The notes under the pieces were generated by a model. That model was not told the origin of the DNA, ran no database searches, and saw only the letters and a program-made list of their open reading frames with translations. From Flavobacteriales bacterium UBA4474 (GTDB lineage Bacteria; Bacteroidota; Bacteroidia; Flavobacteriales_D; Sanyastnellaceae): 25,051 bases of DNA. The number at the start of each line of letters is the position of its first letter. The stretch's first letter is position 1. Positions 9,008 through 16,695 of the stretch are shown here, in pieces. Where the stretch lies: the NCBI GenBank assembly GCA_002389295.1, contig DGOE01000038.1, positions 1 to 25,051 of the forward strand. The letters run 5' to 3'. A program made the translations under genes and the position numbers.

Positions 9008-9128
9008 TTCCCCTTTATACACAGATTCTAATGTCTTGTTTAGTTTAAGTGGCTTTTCGTCTTTAAATTATACTCTGCTTTTTTAAGCACATTTACCACC
9101 GTGACTTGCTCACGTTCGAAAGACCGTC
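9008..9128 (+). promoter_or_regulatory. AT-rich leader of the O-antigen ligase-like gene
   Basis: This 121-base gap is clearly richer in A+T than the genes around it, with runs of T at 9053-9087. TTG at 9036-9038 and TAAATTAT at 9064-9071 weakly resemble -33/-7 elements, but the 25-base spacing is long. No hairpin terminator for the preceding small gene is seen. Confidence 0.3.
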
Positions 9129-10727
9129 ATGTCCCAGAATACACACCAAACAAAACCAGCTGACGCTCCGCTGCCCATCAGCATCGGGACGTTGAGCAAG
9201 GAATGGGCCCAATGGGCCTTGTTTTTGGGCGTCACGATGGCGATTGCATTCTCCACACGGGGTGAAGCTTTGGACAACCACTGGACCACCGCTTGGGTCA
9301 TCTTGAGCGTGGCCACTTTTCTACTGGGCGTATTGGACTGCATTCGCATCGTACGCCCCGCATTGTGGGGGGTCGGCATGACCGTCCTGATCGCCCAGGC
9401 GGTGCGAGGGGGCCATTGTCAATGGGAGGTGCTGGCCCAGCTCGGGTGGTTTTGGACGTGGATTTGGACCGTGCCCAACCCAGAAAAGCTGAACTGGTGG
9501 AAGGGCGCCAAGGCACTCCCCATTTTTGCCCTCTTCATCGGGGGGCTGATGCTGGCCCACGCCATGGGTTCCATATTGAGCGGTGATTGGAGCCACGGCC
9601 AATCCTATGTGATGACGCTTCCCTGGGCGCACCGCAACATCGCCATGGAGTCCCTGTTTCTGATGACCGTCATAGGCGCCCACTTTTCCAAAAAGCGGTG
9701 GCTGTGGTGGTGGGGCTTCATCACCGTGCTCGCGCTGGTCTATCAGGTGCGGAGCGTGCTGTTGGGCTCCGCCATATGGATGATCTACAGCCTCTGGAAT
9801 CAGGGGCGTCATGCTGTATGGGTCAAGCGCGGATTCTTGGCGGCGTGTGCCTTGTTTGTGGCGGGCCAGCTGGCATGGAACACCCTGCCGGCAGAGACCA
9901 GAATCAGGGAGTTTGCCAAGGTGCCAGACATTGTCAAATCGCTGGATGTCGTCTACAATGTGAAGGCGGCGGAGAGCTCCTCCATCAGGCTCAATCTGTG
10001 GTCTTGGACTTTGGACAACAGCCAACCGCTTGGGGCGGGTTTGGGGGCATGGCGAAACGATGCAGAAGGGTGGACCAACGTGGCCGTGGGCCGCTGCGGT
10101 GAAGCCCTGCACCGCGCCCACTCTGAAATCCTGCAATGGGGCTACGAAATAGGATGGCTTCCTCTGTTGCTGCTGATTGGCCTGTGCTGGCCGCTGCGGC
10201 GCAGTCTGGGTCGATGGGCGCTGTTTATTTTGCCCTTTATCGCCTTCACCTTTCCGGCCGAGCGCGCCGAAATTCTCTGGCCGATGGCGATCCTGGGCTG
10301 GATGTTCAAGCTCCAGCATCCAATAGAAGAGGCTCCGCAACGGGTGTCGCGACCATCGATTATTGCCGCCTTTGGTGCCATTGCGCTCCTTTTGGCAAGC
10401 TGGGTGACGGCCCAGAATGCACTGGGCAGAACCTTCAAGGCGCCCGGGGCGCTCAAGGTGAACTGGACGCCCTTGGAAGAATCGTGCATCGGGATGCACC
10501 CACAAGACATCGCGCTGAACCACGCCGACCTGTTTCGCGGGATGAGTGCACTAAACAAGGGCCAAATGGAGGATGGCCAGGCATTCATAATGCGGCATTT
10601 GGAAGAGAACCCCCGGTCCATCCCCGCCATCAAAATCCTGCAGAAAATCAAAGGGGAATCCAATGATGCGGAGACTGTTTGTAGGGTATTGGGCGCGAAA
10701 TTAGAAGCGGCGAAAGCTGACCGCTGA
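9129..10727 (+). CDS. O-antigen ligase/polymerase-like membrane protein (Wzy_C/WaaL type)
   Basis: The 532-residue product has about ten membrane helices and a large loop late in the protein. That loop contains GAGLGAWRNDAEGW followed by HRAHSEILQWGYEIGWLPLL, matching the Wzy_C pattern of a glycine-rich turn, then H....(I/L)Q...E.G before the next helix. Proteins of this family polymerise repeat units or ligate them to a lipid carrier at the periplasmic face. The C-terminal ~100 residues are soluble and read as a helical, possibly TPR-like tail (SALNKGQMEDGQAFIMRHLEENPRS). Ligase and polymerase cannot be separated by sequence alone. It likely works with the flippase and glycosyltransferase, though it is not in their operon. 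Confidence 0.85.
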   Translation: MSQNTHQTKPADAPLPISIGTLSKEWAQWALFLGVTMAIAFSTRGEALDNHWTTAWVILSVATFLLGVLDCIRIVRPALWGVGMTVLIAQAVRGGHCQWEVLAQLGWFWTWIWTVPNPEKLNWWKGAKALPIFALFIGGLMLAHAMGSILSGDWSHGQSYVMTLPWAHRNIAMESLFLMTVIGAHFSKKRWLWWWGFITVLALVYQVRSVLLGSAIWMIYSLWNQGRHAVWVKRGFLAACALFVAGQLAWNTLPAETRIREFAKVPDIVKSLDVVYNVKAAESSSIRLNLWSWTLDNSQPLGAGLGAWRNDAEGWTNVAVGRCGEALHRAHSEILQWGYEIGWLPLLLLIGLCWPLRRSLGRWALFILPFIAFTFPAERAEILWPMAILGWMFKLQHPIEEAPQRVSRPSIIAAFGAIALLLASWVTAQNALGRTFKAPGALKVNWTPLEESCIGMHPQDIALNHADLFRGMSALNKGQMEDGQAFIMRHLEENPRSIPAIKILQKIKGESNDAETVCRVLGAKLEAAKADR

Positions 10728-10756
10728 CCCCATTTCCATTGGGCCCGATCATCCCG

Positions 10757-11535
10757 CTAGGCATCTGCCGCTTCCCCGGAATCCAAGGTGAGCGGTTCAC
10801 CGAGCAGTTCTTCGGCATAATTGAGCAACATCTGCTCGAGGGCATCGCGGATCTCCTGGTATTGTTCGACCTGGTTCATGTGGACCCCGGTCCTGTCGTG
10901 TAAGGCGACGGTTTGGTGATAAAACCCCAAACTTGAATAGTGACTTTGGGTGTCGTCATCGGCAAAAAACCGCCGTGACGCCTCTTGGGACAGGGGTTCC
11001 GCCCCTCCATTAATAATCAAACAAAACGGATGGTACTCGTTGTAATAACGCAAGGCGATGGCATCCACGATGTCGTTGTTGTCTTCCACGCGTTTTGATA
11101 CATACTCGTAGTAGTCCCGCACCTGCTTGTTGATGTCGTGTGGGAACTCTTGCATGCGGTCGCTGCCGAGCAGCGACTTGTAGGTGGCGCTGTTCATGAA
11201 AAACGTGCCATATCCATAGAGGTACCCTATATCGATGAGGCTGTCAGCGAAGGCTCCATATCCCACCTCGCCCCGCCGATACGCCTCAGTGACAGCAAGC
11301 GCACGCCGGGATCGGCTTTTGCCCCTCTCGGCTGATTCGAAACATATTCCAAGCGGATCCGATCGCGGTCCAAGTCTTCCAAAAGGCTCACCACATCCTC
11401 CTTGTGCAAAGCCGCTGTTTTGCGCTCTTCATTCCATTGGCTCAACCAGAATGAAATGGTGACGCCAAGGAAAACAACGACGAATTCCAGAAAATAATTC
11501 GGCCGGTGAAGGGCGACAGTTTCGGTGTTAGACAT
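10757..11535 (-). pseudogene. Membrane-anchored DUF6090-like protein gene, interrupted by an apparent -1 base frameshift
   Basis: Two overlapping frames make one protein. The first (start ATG at 11535) reads a membrane helix (FLEFVVVFLGVTISFWLSQW) and NEERKTAALHKEDVVSLLEDLDRDRI, ending in nonsense after EYVSNQ. The second, ending at 10757, continues with RALAVTEAYRRGEVGYGAFADS, then LIDIGYLYGYGTFFMNSATY through to GEAADA. The frames join near 11320-11336, where the minus strand reads GAGAGGGGCAAAAGCC. The span of 779 bases is one short of 260 codons, so one base appears to be missing. The helix followed by WNE resembles the DUF6090-type family of Bacteroidota. It follows purT by 32 bases. It may be a real inactivation, a sequencing or assembly error in the homopolymers, or, least likely, programmed frameshifting. 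Confidence 0.7.
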
Positions 11536-11567
11536 GGGGTGGGAATTTCGTCAAATAGATCCACTCT

Positions 11568-12791
11568 TCAGACGGCTTCCACGCCGTTCGCGCCCACGCT
11601 TTCGGCTGAGACAACAATGTGTCCGGCAACTTCCTTGGCCTGTGCCACCAGGCCCTCGACGCCGTCTGAAACGGTGCCATAGGCAAGGGCCACCCCCATG
11701 CGGCGGTGGGGCCGCAGGGCCGGCTTCCCAAAGAGACGGATGTCCGATTTGGGAACCGCCGCCGCCGCCGCCAATCCCGAGAAAAATGGAACGCCTGCCG
11801 TGGCGCCTTCCGGAGCGAGCACCACGGCGCTCGCACCGTTGCGGTGGTGCGCGATCTCCGCCACGGGCAAGCCCAAGATGGCGCGGGCATGCAACTCGAA
11901 CTCCGAAAAGTTCTGGGTGCCGGCCAGCGTCACCATACCGGTGTCGTGCGGTCGGGGTGACAATTCAGAGAAGTAGACCGTCCCGGGCTCCCCCTCCTGG
12001 CCCGACTGAATGAAGAACTCGACGCCCCAAATGCCGCAGCCACCCAAGGCCGATGTGACTTCGGCAGCCATGCGCTCGGCCTCCATGAGCAGGGCGGGCT
12101 CCATGGCGGCCGGTTGCCAGCTCTCTTGGTAATCGCCGCGCTCTTGTCGGTGTCCAATGGGGGGACAAAACAAGGTGTTTCCATCGGCTTGGGTGAGCGT
12201 GAGGAGGGTGATTTCATAGTCGAAATCGATGAATGCCTCCACGATCATTTCTGCGAGGTCCCCGCGGGAACCGTCCAGTCCGTATTGCCAAGCGGCCTCG
12301 ATGTCCGCCGCAGAACGGATGACAGATTGACCCTTTCCCGAACTGGACATCAAGGGTTTGACTACACAGGGCATGCCCACGGCTGCGGCCCCCTCGCGTA
12401 AAGCCTCCAGCGAAGTGGCATAGCGATAGGGTGCCGTCTTGAGGCCGAGGTCCTGTGCGGCCAAATCGCGGATGGCCCTGCGGTTCATGGTAAACTGTGC
12501 AGCCTTTGCAGAGGGCACCACCTGGATGCCCTGACCTTCGTAATCATAAAAGCGTTCCGTCCTTATGGACTCTACCTCTGGAACGATGATGTCGGGCGCG
12601 TGTTTGGCCACCACCGCATCGAGGGCGTCGCCGTCGAGCATGTCAATGACCTCGCATTCGTGGGCCACTTGCATTGCGGGGGCGCCGGGGTAAGCGTCCA
12701 CCGCCACGACATGCTGTCCCAAGCGCTGGAGGGCGATGACGACTTCTTTTCCCAGCTCTCCCGAACCGAGCAGCAGCACTTTCTTCTTCAT
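11568..12791 (-). CDS. purT: Formate-dependent phosphoribosylglycinamide formyltransferase (GAR transformylase 2, PurT)
   Basis: The 407-residue protein is close to the usual PurT length (about 390). It has an N-terminal nucleotide-binding fold (VLLLGSGELGKEVVIALQRLG), the conserved IIVPEVESIRTE block and a central ATP-grasp domain with the loop VKPLMSSSGKGQS. Downstream blocks VEFFIQSG, YFSELSPRPHDTGMVTL and the C-terminal LFGKPALRPHRRMGVALA complete the match. The enzyme makes formyl-GAR from GAR, formate and ATP in purine synthesis. It lies between an acyltransferase (67 bases upstream) and the frameshifted membrane gene, with no other purine genes near, so its placement in this run is unexplained. 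The start gives the canonical glycine-rich N-terminus. Confidence 0.93.
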   Translation of the reverse strand: MKKKVLLLGSGELGKEVVIALQRLGQHVVAVDAYPGAPAMQVAHECEVIDMLDGDALDAVVAKHAPDIIVPEVESIRTERFYDYEGQGIQVVPSAKAAQFTMNRRAIRDLAAQDLGLKTAPYRYATSLEALREGAAAVGMPCVVKPLMSSSGKGQSVIRSAADIEAAWQYGLDGSRGDLAEMIVEAFIDFDYEITLLTLTQADGNTLFCPPIGHRQERGDYQESWQPAAMEPALLMEAERMAAEVTSALGGCGIWGVEFFIQSGQEGEPGTVYFSELSPRPHDTGMVTLAGTQNFSEFELHARAILGLPVAEIAHHRNGASAVVLAPEGATAGVPFFSGLAAAAAVPKSDIRLFGKPALRPHRRMGVALAYGTVSDGVEGLVAQAKEVAGHIVVSAESVGANGVEAV

Positions 12792-12858
12792 GCCGGAAAG
12801 CTACTCAGACCCTGAAGATCTCCCAATATGGGCCGTACAGCGGAACGGTGATCGGACG

Positions 12859-13560
12859 CTATGCGCTGACTTTGGGTTGAAGGGGTTTGGCTGGAATGCC
12901 GACCACTGTCTCCCCTTCAGCGACATGCTTGATGACGACACTGCCTGCTCCCACTACGCCACCGCGGCCAACGTTGATGCCCTCGCGCACCACCGCCCCC
13001 ATTCCAATGGTCACCCCTTCTCCCAAGTGGCACTGTCCAGCGGTGTGCGCTCCGGGATTGATGCGGCAAAACCGGCCCCAACGGTTGTGGTGACCAACCG
13101 ATGCGTTGCGGTTGACATGGCAGCACATGCCCAAATGGCTCATGCTGGCGACCGTGGCGTTGGGCTGTACCCACGTTCCGGGCCCGAGGGTGGCCGATGG
13201 CGCCACGTGAGCAGTGCTGTGGACCAACACCCCGAGATCGGAGGGGCGCAGTCCCTTGGCTTCGGAATACAACCGCCAGACAATGGACACGGTGGGTTCC
13301 CGCAATACACCGGGCATGAGGACGCCATCCAAACCGGAGGGGATCCAATCCTCAAGGGAAACATAGGTGGGCGCGTGCCAATGACCCGGTGCTTTTTCCC
13401 TCCACGCACCTTGCTCAACCGGCAAATTGTGTACGATTTGCACCCTCAATTTTTCGGGAGAGGTCTTCTGCGCATCGGCGGCCACCTCTACGAGCAGGGG
13501 ATAGACATTGGTGCCGTACCCCAGCAAGGTCAAATCGAACGGCAAGGGTTCAGGACGCAT
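12859..13560 (-). CDS. Left-handed beta-helix (hexapeptide) acyltransferase, NeuD/PglD-like
   Basis: From the ATG at 13560 the protein has 233 residues. The N-terminal half begins FDLTLLGYGTNVYPLL, a degenerate form of the Rossmann-like opening of PglD/NeuD proteins, in which the usual glycine-rich nucleotide-binding turn is altered. The C-terminal half is a run of hexapeptide repeats (VHSTAHVAPSATLGPGTWV, later GEGVTIGMGAVVREGINVG, GRGGVVGAGSVVIKHV) ending VVGIPAKPL, which is typical of acetyl/acyl-transferases. Several histidines in the repeats could serve as the catalytic base. The start overlaps the stop of the BKACE gene by 11 bases, so the two are probably translationally coupled. Acceptor (a sugar amine or other small amine or alcohol) is unknown. 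Confidence 0.8.
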   Translation of the reverse strand: MRPEPLPFDLTLLGYGTNVYPLLVEVAADAQKTSPEKLRVQIVHNLPVEQGAWREKAPGHWHAPTYVSLEDWIPSGLDGVLMPGVLREPTVSIVWRLYSEAKGLRPSDLGVLVHSTAHVAPSATLGPGTWVQPNATVASMSHLGMCCHVNRNASVGHHNRWGRFCRINPGAHTAGQCHLGEGVTIGMGAVVREGINVGRGGVVGAGSVVIKHVAEGETVVGIPAKPLQPKVSA

Positions 13561-14404
13561 GGCGATAGCGGTTGTAAAACCCCAGGGCACCAAAATCAGA
13601 AGCGGTCATGACTTCTCTGCCGGCGAGTGCCACGAGGTCGTGGGTACGTTGCAGCAAGTCGTGGTTGGTCGTTGGACGGGTCCGCTCACGGTCCCAGTAG
13701 ATGTTGTCTTCGAGGCCGACCCTGATGCCCCAACCCAACCCCATCGCCACCATGTGGGCGTCGAGCTGGAAGCGGCCAAGCCCGGCCAAAGCGAGAATGG
13801 CCCCCTGCGGCAAGTCCCGCTCAAGTGCCGCGAGATGTGCCGCACTGAGCTGAGCACCGGCAATATTGCCCACAAGGAGGTTGATGTAAAAAGGGGGCGA
13901 CACCCGCCCCTTGCTGATGAGGTATTGGAGGTAGTTGACCATGCCCACATCGAAGACTTCGAATTCTGGGCGGCCTCCCGAATCTGCAATGCGATCGGCC
14001 AAAACCTGAATCGTCTCCGGGGAATTGACGCTGGCTGACTTCACGAAATTGAGTGAGCTCAAAGTGAGGGAAGCCATATCGGGCTTGAGGGAGAGCACCT
14101 CAGAACGCAGGATGGGGTCCTGAACATCCCGTCCGCTCAGCGAAGCGCACATGACCAAATCCGGGCAATGGAGTCGAACACCCTCCAAAATGGGCGCGAA
14201 GTCGGCGGCTTCGGAACTGGGCGTGCCATCGGACTTCCGGGCATGCAAGTGGACGAGAGAGATGCCCAGCTCGTAGGCAGCGTGCACTTGCTCCACGATT
14301 TCATGCGCGTCAATAGGGACACTGGGGGCTTCCTTTTTCTGTGGAATCATTCCCGTCGGCGTGAAATTGACAACCACCTTGCCTTTTGCCCCAGCTAAAT
14401 TCAC
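13550..14404 (-). CDS. BKACE-family (DUF849, beta-keto acid cleavage) enzyme
   Basis: The 284-residue product starts at GTG (14404); an in-frame TAA lies six bases upstream and no ATG gives a full domain. It carries the family signatures: NFTPTGM (13-19), LVHLHAR (50-56, with H52 and H54), FEVFDVGM (148-155) and GLEDNIYW (230-237). In Kce-type enzymes two histidines and a glutamate bind zinc; H52, H54 and E232 fit, and R228 and D233 fit known active-site positions. These enzymes condense a beta-keto acid with acetyl-CoA, giving acetoacetate and a new CoA ester. The well-known member acts in lysine fermentation, but no kamA/kdd-like partners are here, so the substrate is open. It overlaps the acyltransferase gene. 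Confidence 0.88.
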   Translation of the reverse strand: MNLAGAKGKVVVNFTPTGMIPQKKEAPSVPIDAHEIVEQVHAAYELGISLVHLHARKSDGTPSSEAADFAPILEGVRLHCPDLVMCASLSGRDVQDPILRSEVLSLKPDMASLTLSSLNFVKSASVNSPETIQVLADRIADSGGRPEFEVFDVGMVNYLQYLISKGRVSPPFYINLLVGNIAGAQLSAAHLAALERDLPQGAILALAGLGRFQLDAHMVAMGLGWGIRVGLEDNIYWDRERTRPTTNHDLLQRTHDLVALAGREVMTASDFGALGFYNRYRHAS

Positions 14405-14423
14405 ATTTTATCTCTTAATAATC

Positions 14424-14438
14424 TAATTTAATAAATTA
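14424..14438. promoter_or_regulatory. Perfect 7-bp inverted repeat (candidate operator) upstream of the BKACE gene
   Basis: TAATTTA at 14424-14430 and TAAATTA at 14432-14438 are symmetric about 14431, 20 bases before the GTG start. The surrounding region is strongly AT-rich, so chance symmetry is more likely than elsewhere. Confidence 0.35.
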
Positions 14439-14464
14439 TTATACTAATTTCATCACACTTACAA
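14438..14464 (-). promoter_or_regulatory. Candidate promoter for the BKACE operon
   Basis: On the minus strand TTG (14464-14462) and TATAAT (14443-14438) are separated by 18 bases and end 33 bases before the GTG start. It is an unusually AT-rich stretch for this window. The -7 region is not an exact Bacteroidota TAnnTTTG match, so assignment is tentative. Confidence 0.35.
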
Positions 14465-14554
14465 ATCGCTATGGAATGCGGACCAATGCCGTGAATCGCA
14501 GCCCTTTCCCGGGCCACAACACAACCCAATAGGGGCGTTCAGGATGATGGGCGC

Positions 14555-14971
14555 TCAGGATTCGCCGGGACTGACCAGTCTGCTTGATTTCAACTTTTGA
14601 AGAACCGCAGGGCTCAGGGGCTTGGCCAGCATCCGCTCGGCCAATTCGCACTGCTCAGACCTGATGACATCCTTGGGGTTGACGGAGGAAGTCAGAAAAA
14701 ACAACCGGCTGTGTTCACGCAAGGCTGCATACAGGACCGGGCAGTGCGCCAAGAGCTCATCAATGAGCGCAAACCCACTCTTGATGGGCATGCTGATGTC
14801 CACAAAAATGAAATCGGGCAGGTCTTCGGGTGCACGGCGCTTCAGTGTTTCAAGCCCTTCATCCACTGAAAACACAGTCGTCACCTGCGCATCCGGGTCT
14901 GCCTTGGAGATGACCTTACCGTGAATGAATTGAATAATGTCATCGTCGTCAATGAGTAGGTATCTGTTCAT
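14555..14971 (-). CDS. Single-domain response regulator (receiver)
   Basis: The 138-residue product is a stand-alone receiver domain. The acidic pocket is DDDD at residues 8-11, the phosphoacceptor is D58 in FIFVDISMP, the switch residues are T94/S95 in FFLTSS and the conserved lysine is K117 in AKPLS. There is no output domain, so it probably works through protein contacts or a phosphorelay. Its start ATG lies inside the kinase gene; the two overlap by 23 bases, which implies coupling and makes this kinase its likely partner. It is the last gene of the FIST-kinase-regulator operon. Confidence 0.92.
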   Translation of the reverse strand: MNRYLLIDDDDIIQFIHGKVISKADPDAQVTTVFSVDEGLETLKRRAPEDLPDFIFVDISMPIKSGFALIDELLAHCPVLYAALREHSRLFFLTSSVNPKDVIRSEQCELAERMLAKPLSPAVLQKLKSSRLVSPGES

Positions 14972-16673
14972 GCGCTTGCTGTGGTAATGTGATGGTCACT
15001 TCCGTCCCCACTCCCCTGCTGGAGGCAATGGAAATGGTCCCCCCCAATTTGTCTGTGATTTCCTTGGATATGTAAAGGCCAAGACCCGTTCCTGGGCTGC
15101 TGTTGGTGGCGCGATAGAACATATCGAACACCTTTTCTAAATGCACCTCTTCTATGCCTTCGCCATTGTCGGAAATGACGATTTTGAAGCCTTCGTCATT
15201 GACGTAGACGTTGACCTTAACGAAAGCTTCGCCGGCCTCACCCTTGCTGTATTTGATGGCATTGGCCAGGATATTTTTGAGCAGCACCCCCACCCGTACC
15301 TCATCCTGTTTGACGACATCACTGCCCTCCCACTCGAACGAAGTTTCAACCCCCAACCGCAAACTGCTCAGGTCTATCAAAATGTCCCTGATGCTTTCTT
15401 TCAAGTTGAACGGTTGCAAACTGATGTCCATCCGGGCATTCCTTGAATAATTCAAGATTTCCAGAATGGTGTGGTCCAACCGCTTTGTGCTTTCAGCGAT
15501 GAGGTTCAAGAACTCTTGATTGCCCGCGTCCCATGTATCGAATTGGATGAGGCCGAGCAATCCTTGGATGGAAAGCAGGGGGGCCCGAAGGTCATGGGAG
15601 ATGCTGTAAACGAATTGATCCAGCTCCTTATTGATCTTGGTAAGCTCTTGGTTTTTCTCCACCAACCGCTGCTCGCCCACCTTTTGAGCGGTGATGTCTT
15701 GCTGGATGGCGATGAAATTGATGAGCCTGTCTTCTTGGTCAAAGACGGGTGTGATGCTCAGCCGGAAATAGAAGAGTTCCCCGTTTTTTTTGCGGTTCTT
15801 CAAGTCGAGGTTGATTCTCTCTCGGTTTTGAATCGCCGCCGACAACGCCTCAAGTGCAGCGGGATCGTTTAATCCCGGCATCTGCAGAAAGCGTAGGGGG
15901 TTCCTTCCGATCACATCCCCTTCCAAATACCCCGTGCATGCCTTGAAGGCTTCATTGACCCACTCGATGTTGCCCGTGGCATCCGTGACGACGACGCCGC
16001 TGTGGGTCTTTGTGGCAATGAGGGACAACCTTCTCAATTCAAGCTCGGACTCTCGGATGGTCTCCAATTGCTCGTTGATGCGATTGCCCGCGTTGATGCT
16101 GCTCAGAAAGGCGGAACATGATTCCAAGAACAGTTTGAAAATGGCCAACCTCCGATGATTGAACCGGTCGTACGTGTCCTTCTTTTTGCGGGATACAGCG
16201 CCCACCACCACCATCTCAACACCGGCATCGGCTTTGGCTTTTTTGCCGACCATGTATCGCGCAAGGGCAAACCCGCGGCTGTCCTCCTCCACAAACTGGT
16301 GGGATTCCCCTTCTTGGTTGAGGCAGACCTCCTTCAAGGCCTCCTTCAATTCCAACTCCTCCTGACGGATGCCCCCTTCCAAATGACATTGGATGAAGCT
16401 GGGCGCGGACAGCTCGCGGAAACATGCGTAACCGATTTCTACATCAAAAAGGTCGACAACCGTTTCGGCTATGAGCGTCAAAAGTGATGGTATATCTCTC
16501 AAATCAATGGCCGCAACATGAAAGTCATTCATGCGCTTGTAGCCCAGCAACTCCCTATCCAACAGATTGCGCGCGTTGATCAGCTCCTGCTCCTTGGCAG
16601 AAAACCGCGTCACACGCAACTGCAAGTCCAAGTAGGCTTGGTGCAGCTCATCATAGGAAGGTTTGTTTGGCAA
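14949..16673 (-). CDS. Cytoplasmic GAF-PAS sensor histidine kinase
   Basis: The 574-residue protein has no membrane helix or signal peptide. In order: a short coiled coil (1-45), a GAF-like domain (about 58-195), a linker helix, a PAS domain (about 222-330), a coiled coil (335-352), HisKA with the H-box YSISHDLRAPLLS (phosphoacceptor H360), and a HATPase domain with N-box NILANAIKYS (467-476), SDNGEGI (501-507) and GTGLGLYI (528-535). The PAS core reads GRNPLRFLQ where light-sensing LOV domains have GRNCRFLQ, so the photoactive cysteine is missing. The gene starts 22 bases after the FIST gene stop and overlaps the regulator by 23 bases. A soluble kinase in this setting probably receives its signal from the FIST protein, through its own GAF/PAS, or both. 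Confidence 0.93.
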   Translation of the reverse strand: MPNKPSYDELHQAYLDLQLRVTRFSAKEQELINARNLLDRELLGYKRMNDFHVAAIDLRDIPSLLTLIAETVVDLFDVEIGYACFRELSAPSFIQCHLEGGIRQEELELKEALKEVCLNQEGESHQFVEEDSRGFALARYMVGKKAKADAGVEMVVVGAVSRKKKDTYDRFNHRRLAIFKLFLESCSAFLSSINAGNRINEQLETIRESELELRRLSLIATKTHSGVVVTDATGNIEWVNEAFKACTGYLEGDVIGRNPLRFLQMPGLNDPAALEALSAAIQNRERINLDLKNRKKNGELFYFRLSITPVFDQEDRLINFIAIQQDITAQKVGEQRLVEKNQELTKINKELDQFVYSISHDLRAPLLSIQGLLGLIQFDTWDAGNQEFLNLIAESTKRLDHTILEILNYSRNARMDISLQPFNLKESIRDILIDLSSLRLGVETSFEWEGSDVVKQDEVRVGVLLKNILANAIKYSKGEAGEAFVKVNVYVNDEGFKIVISDNGEGIEEVHLEKVFDMFYRATNSSPGTGLGLYISKEITDKLGGTISIASSRGVGTEVTITLPQQAHEQIPTH

Positions 16674-16695
16674 TTTGACAGGTTTGGAGGTGCCC

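Noticed and set aside
9321..10523. A 400-residue minus-strand frame opposite the O-antigen ligase gene
   Set aside because: The plus-strand frame has membrane helices and the Wzy_C pattern; the antisense frame has no support.
11300..11350. Programmed ribosomal frameshift at the split membrane gene
   Set aside because: No standard slippery heptamer with a downstream stem was seen; a deletion or sequencing error is simpler.
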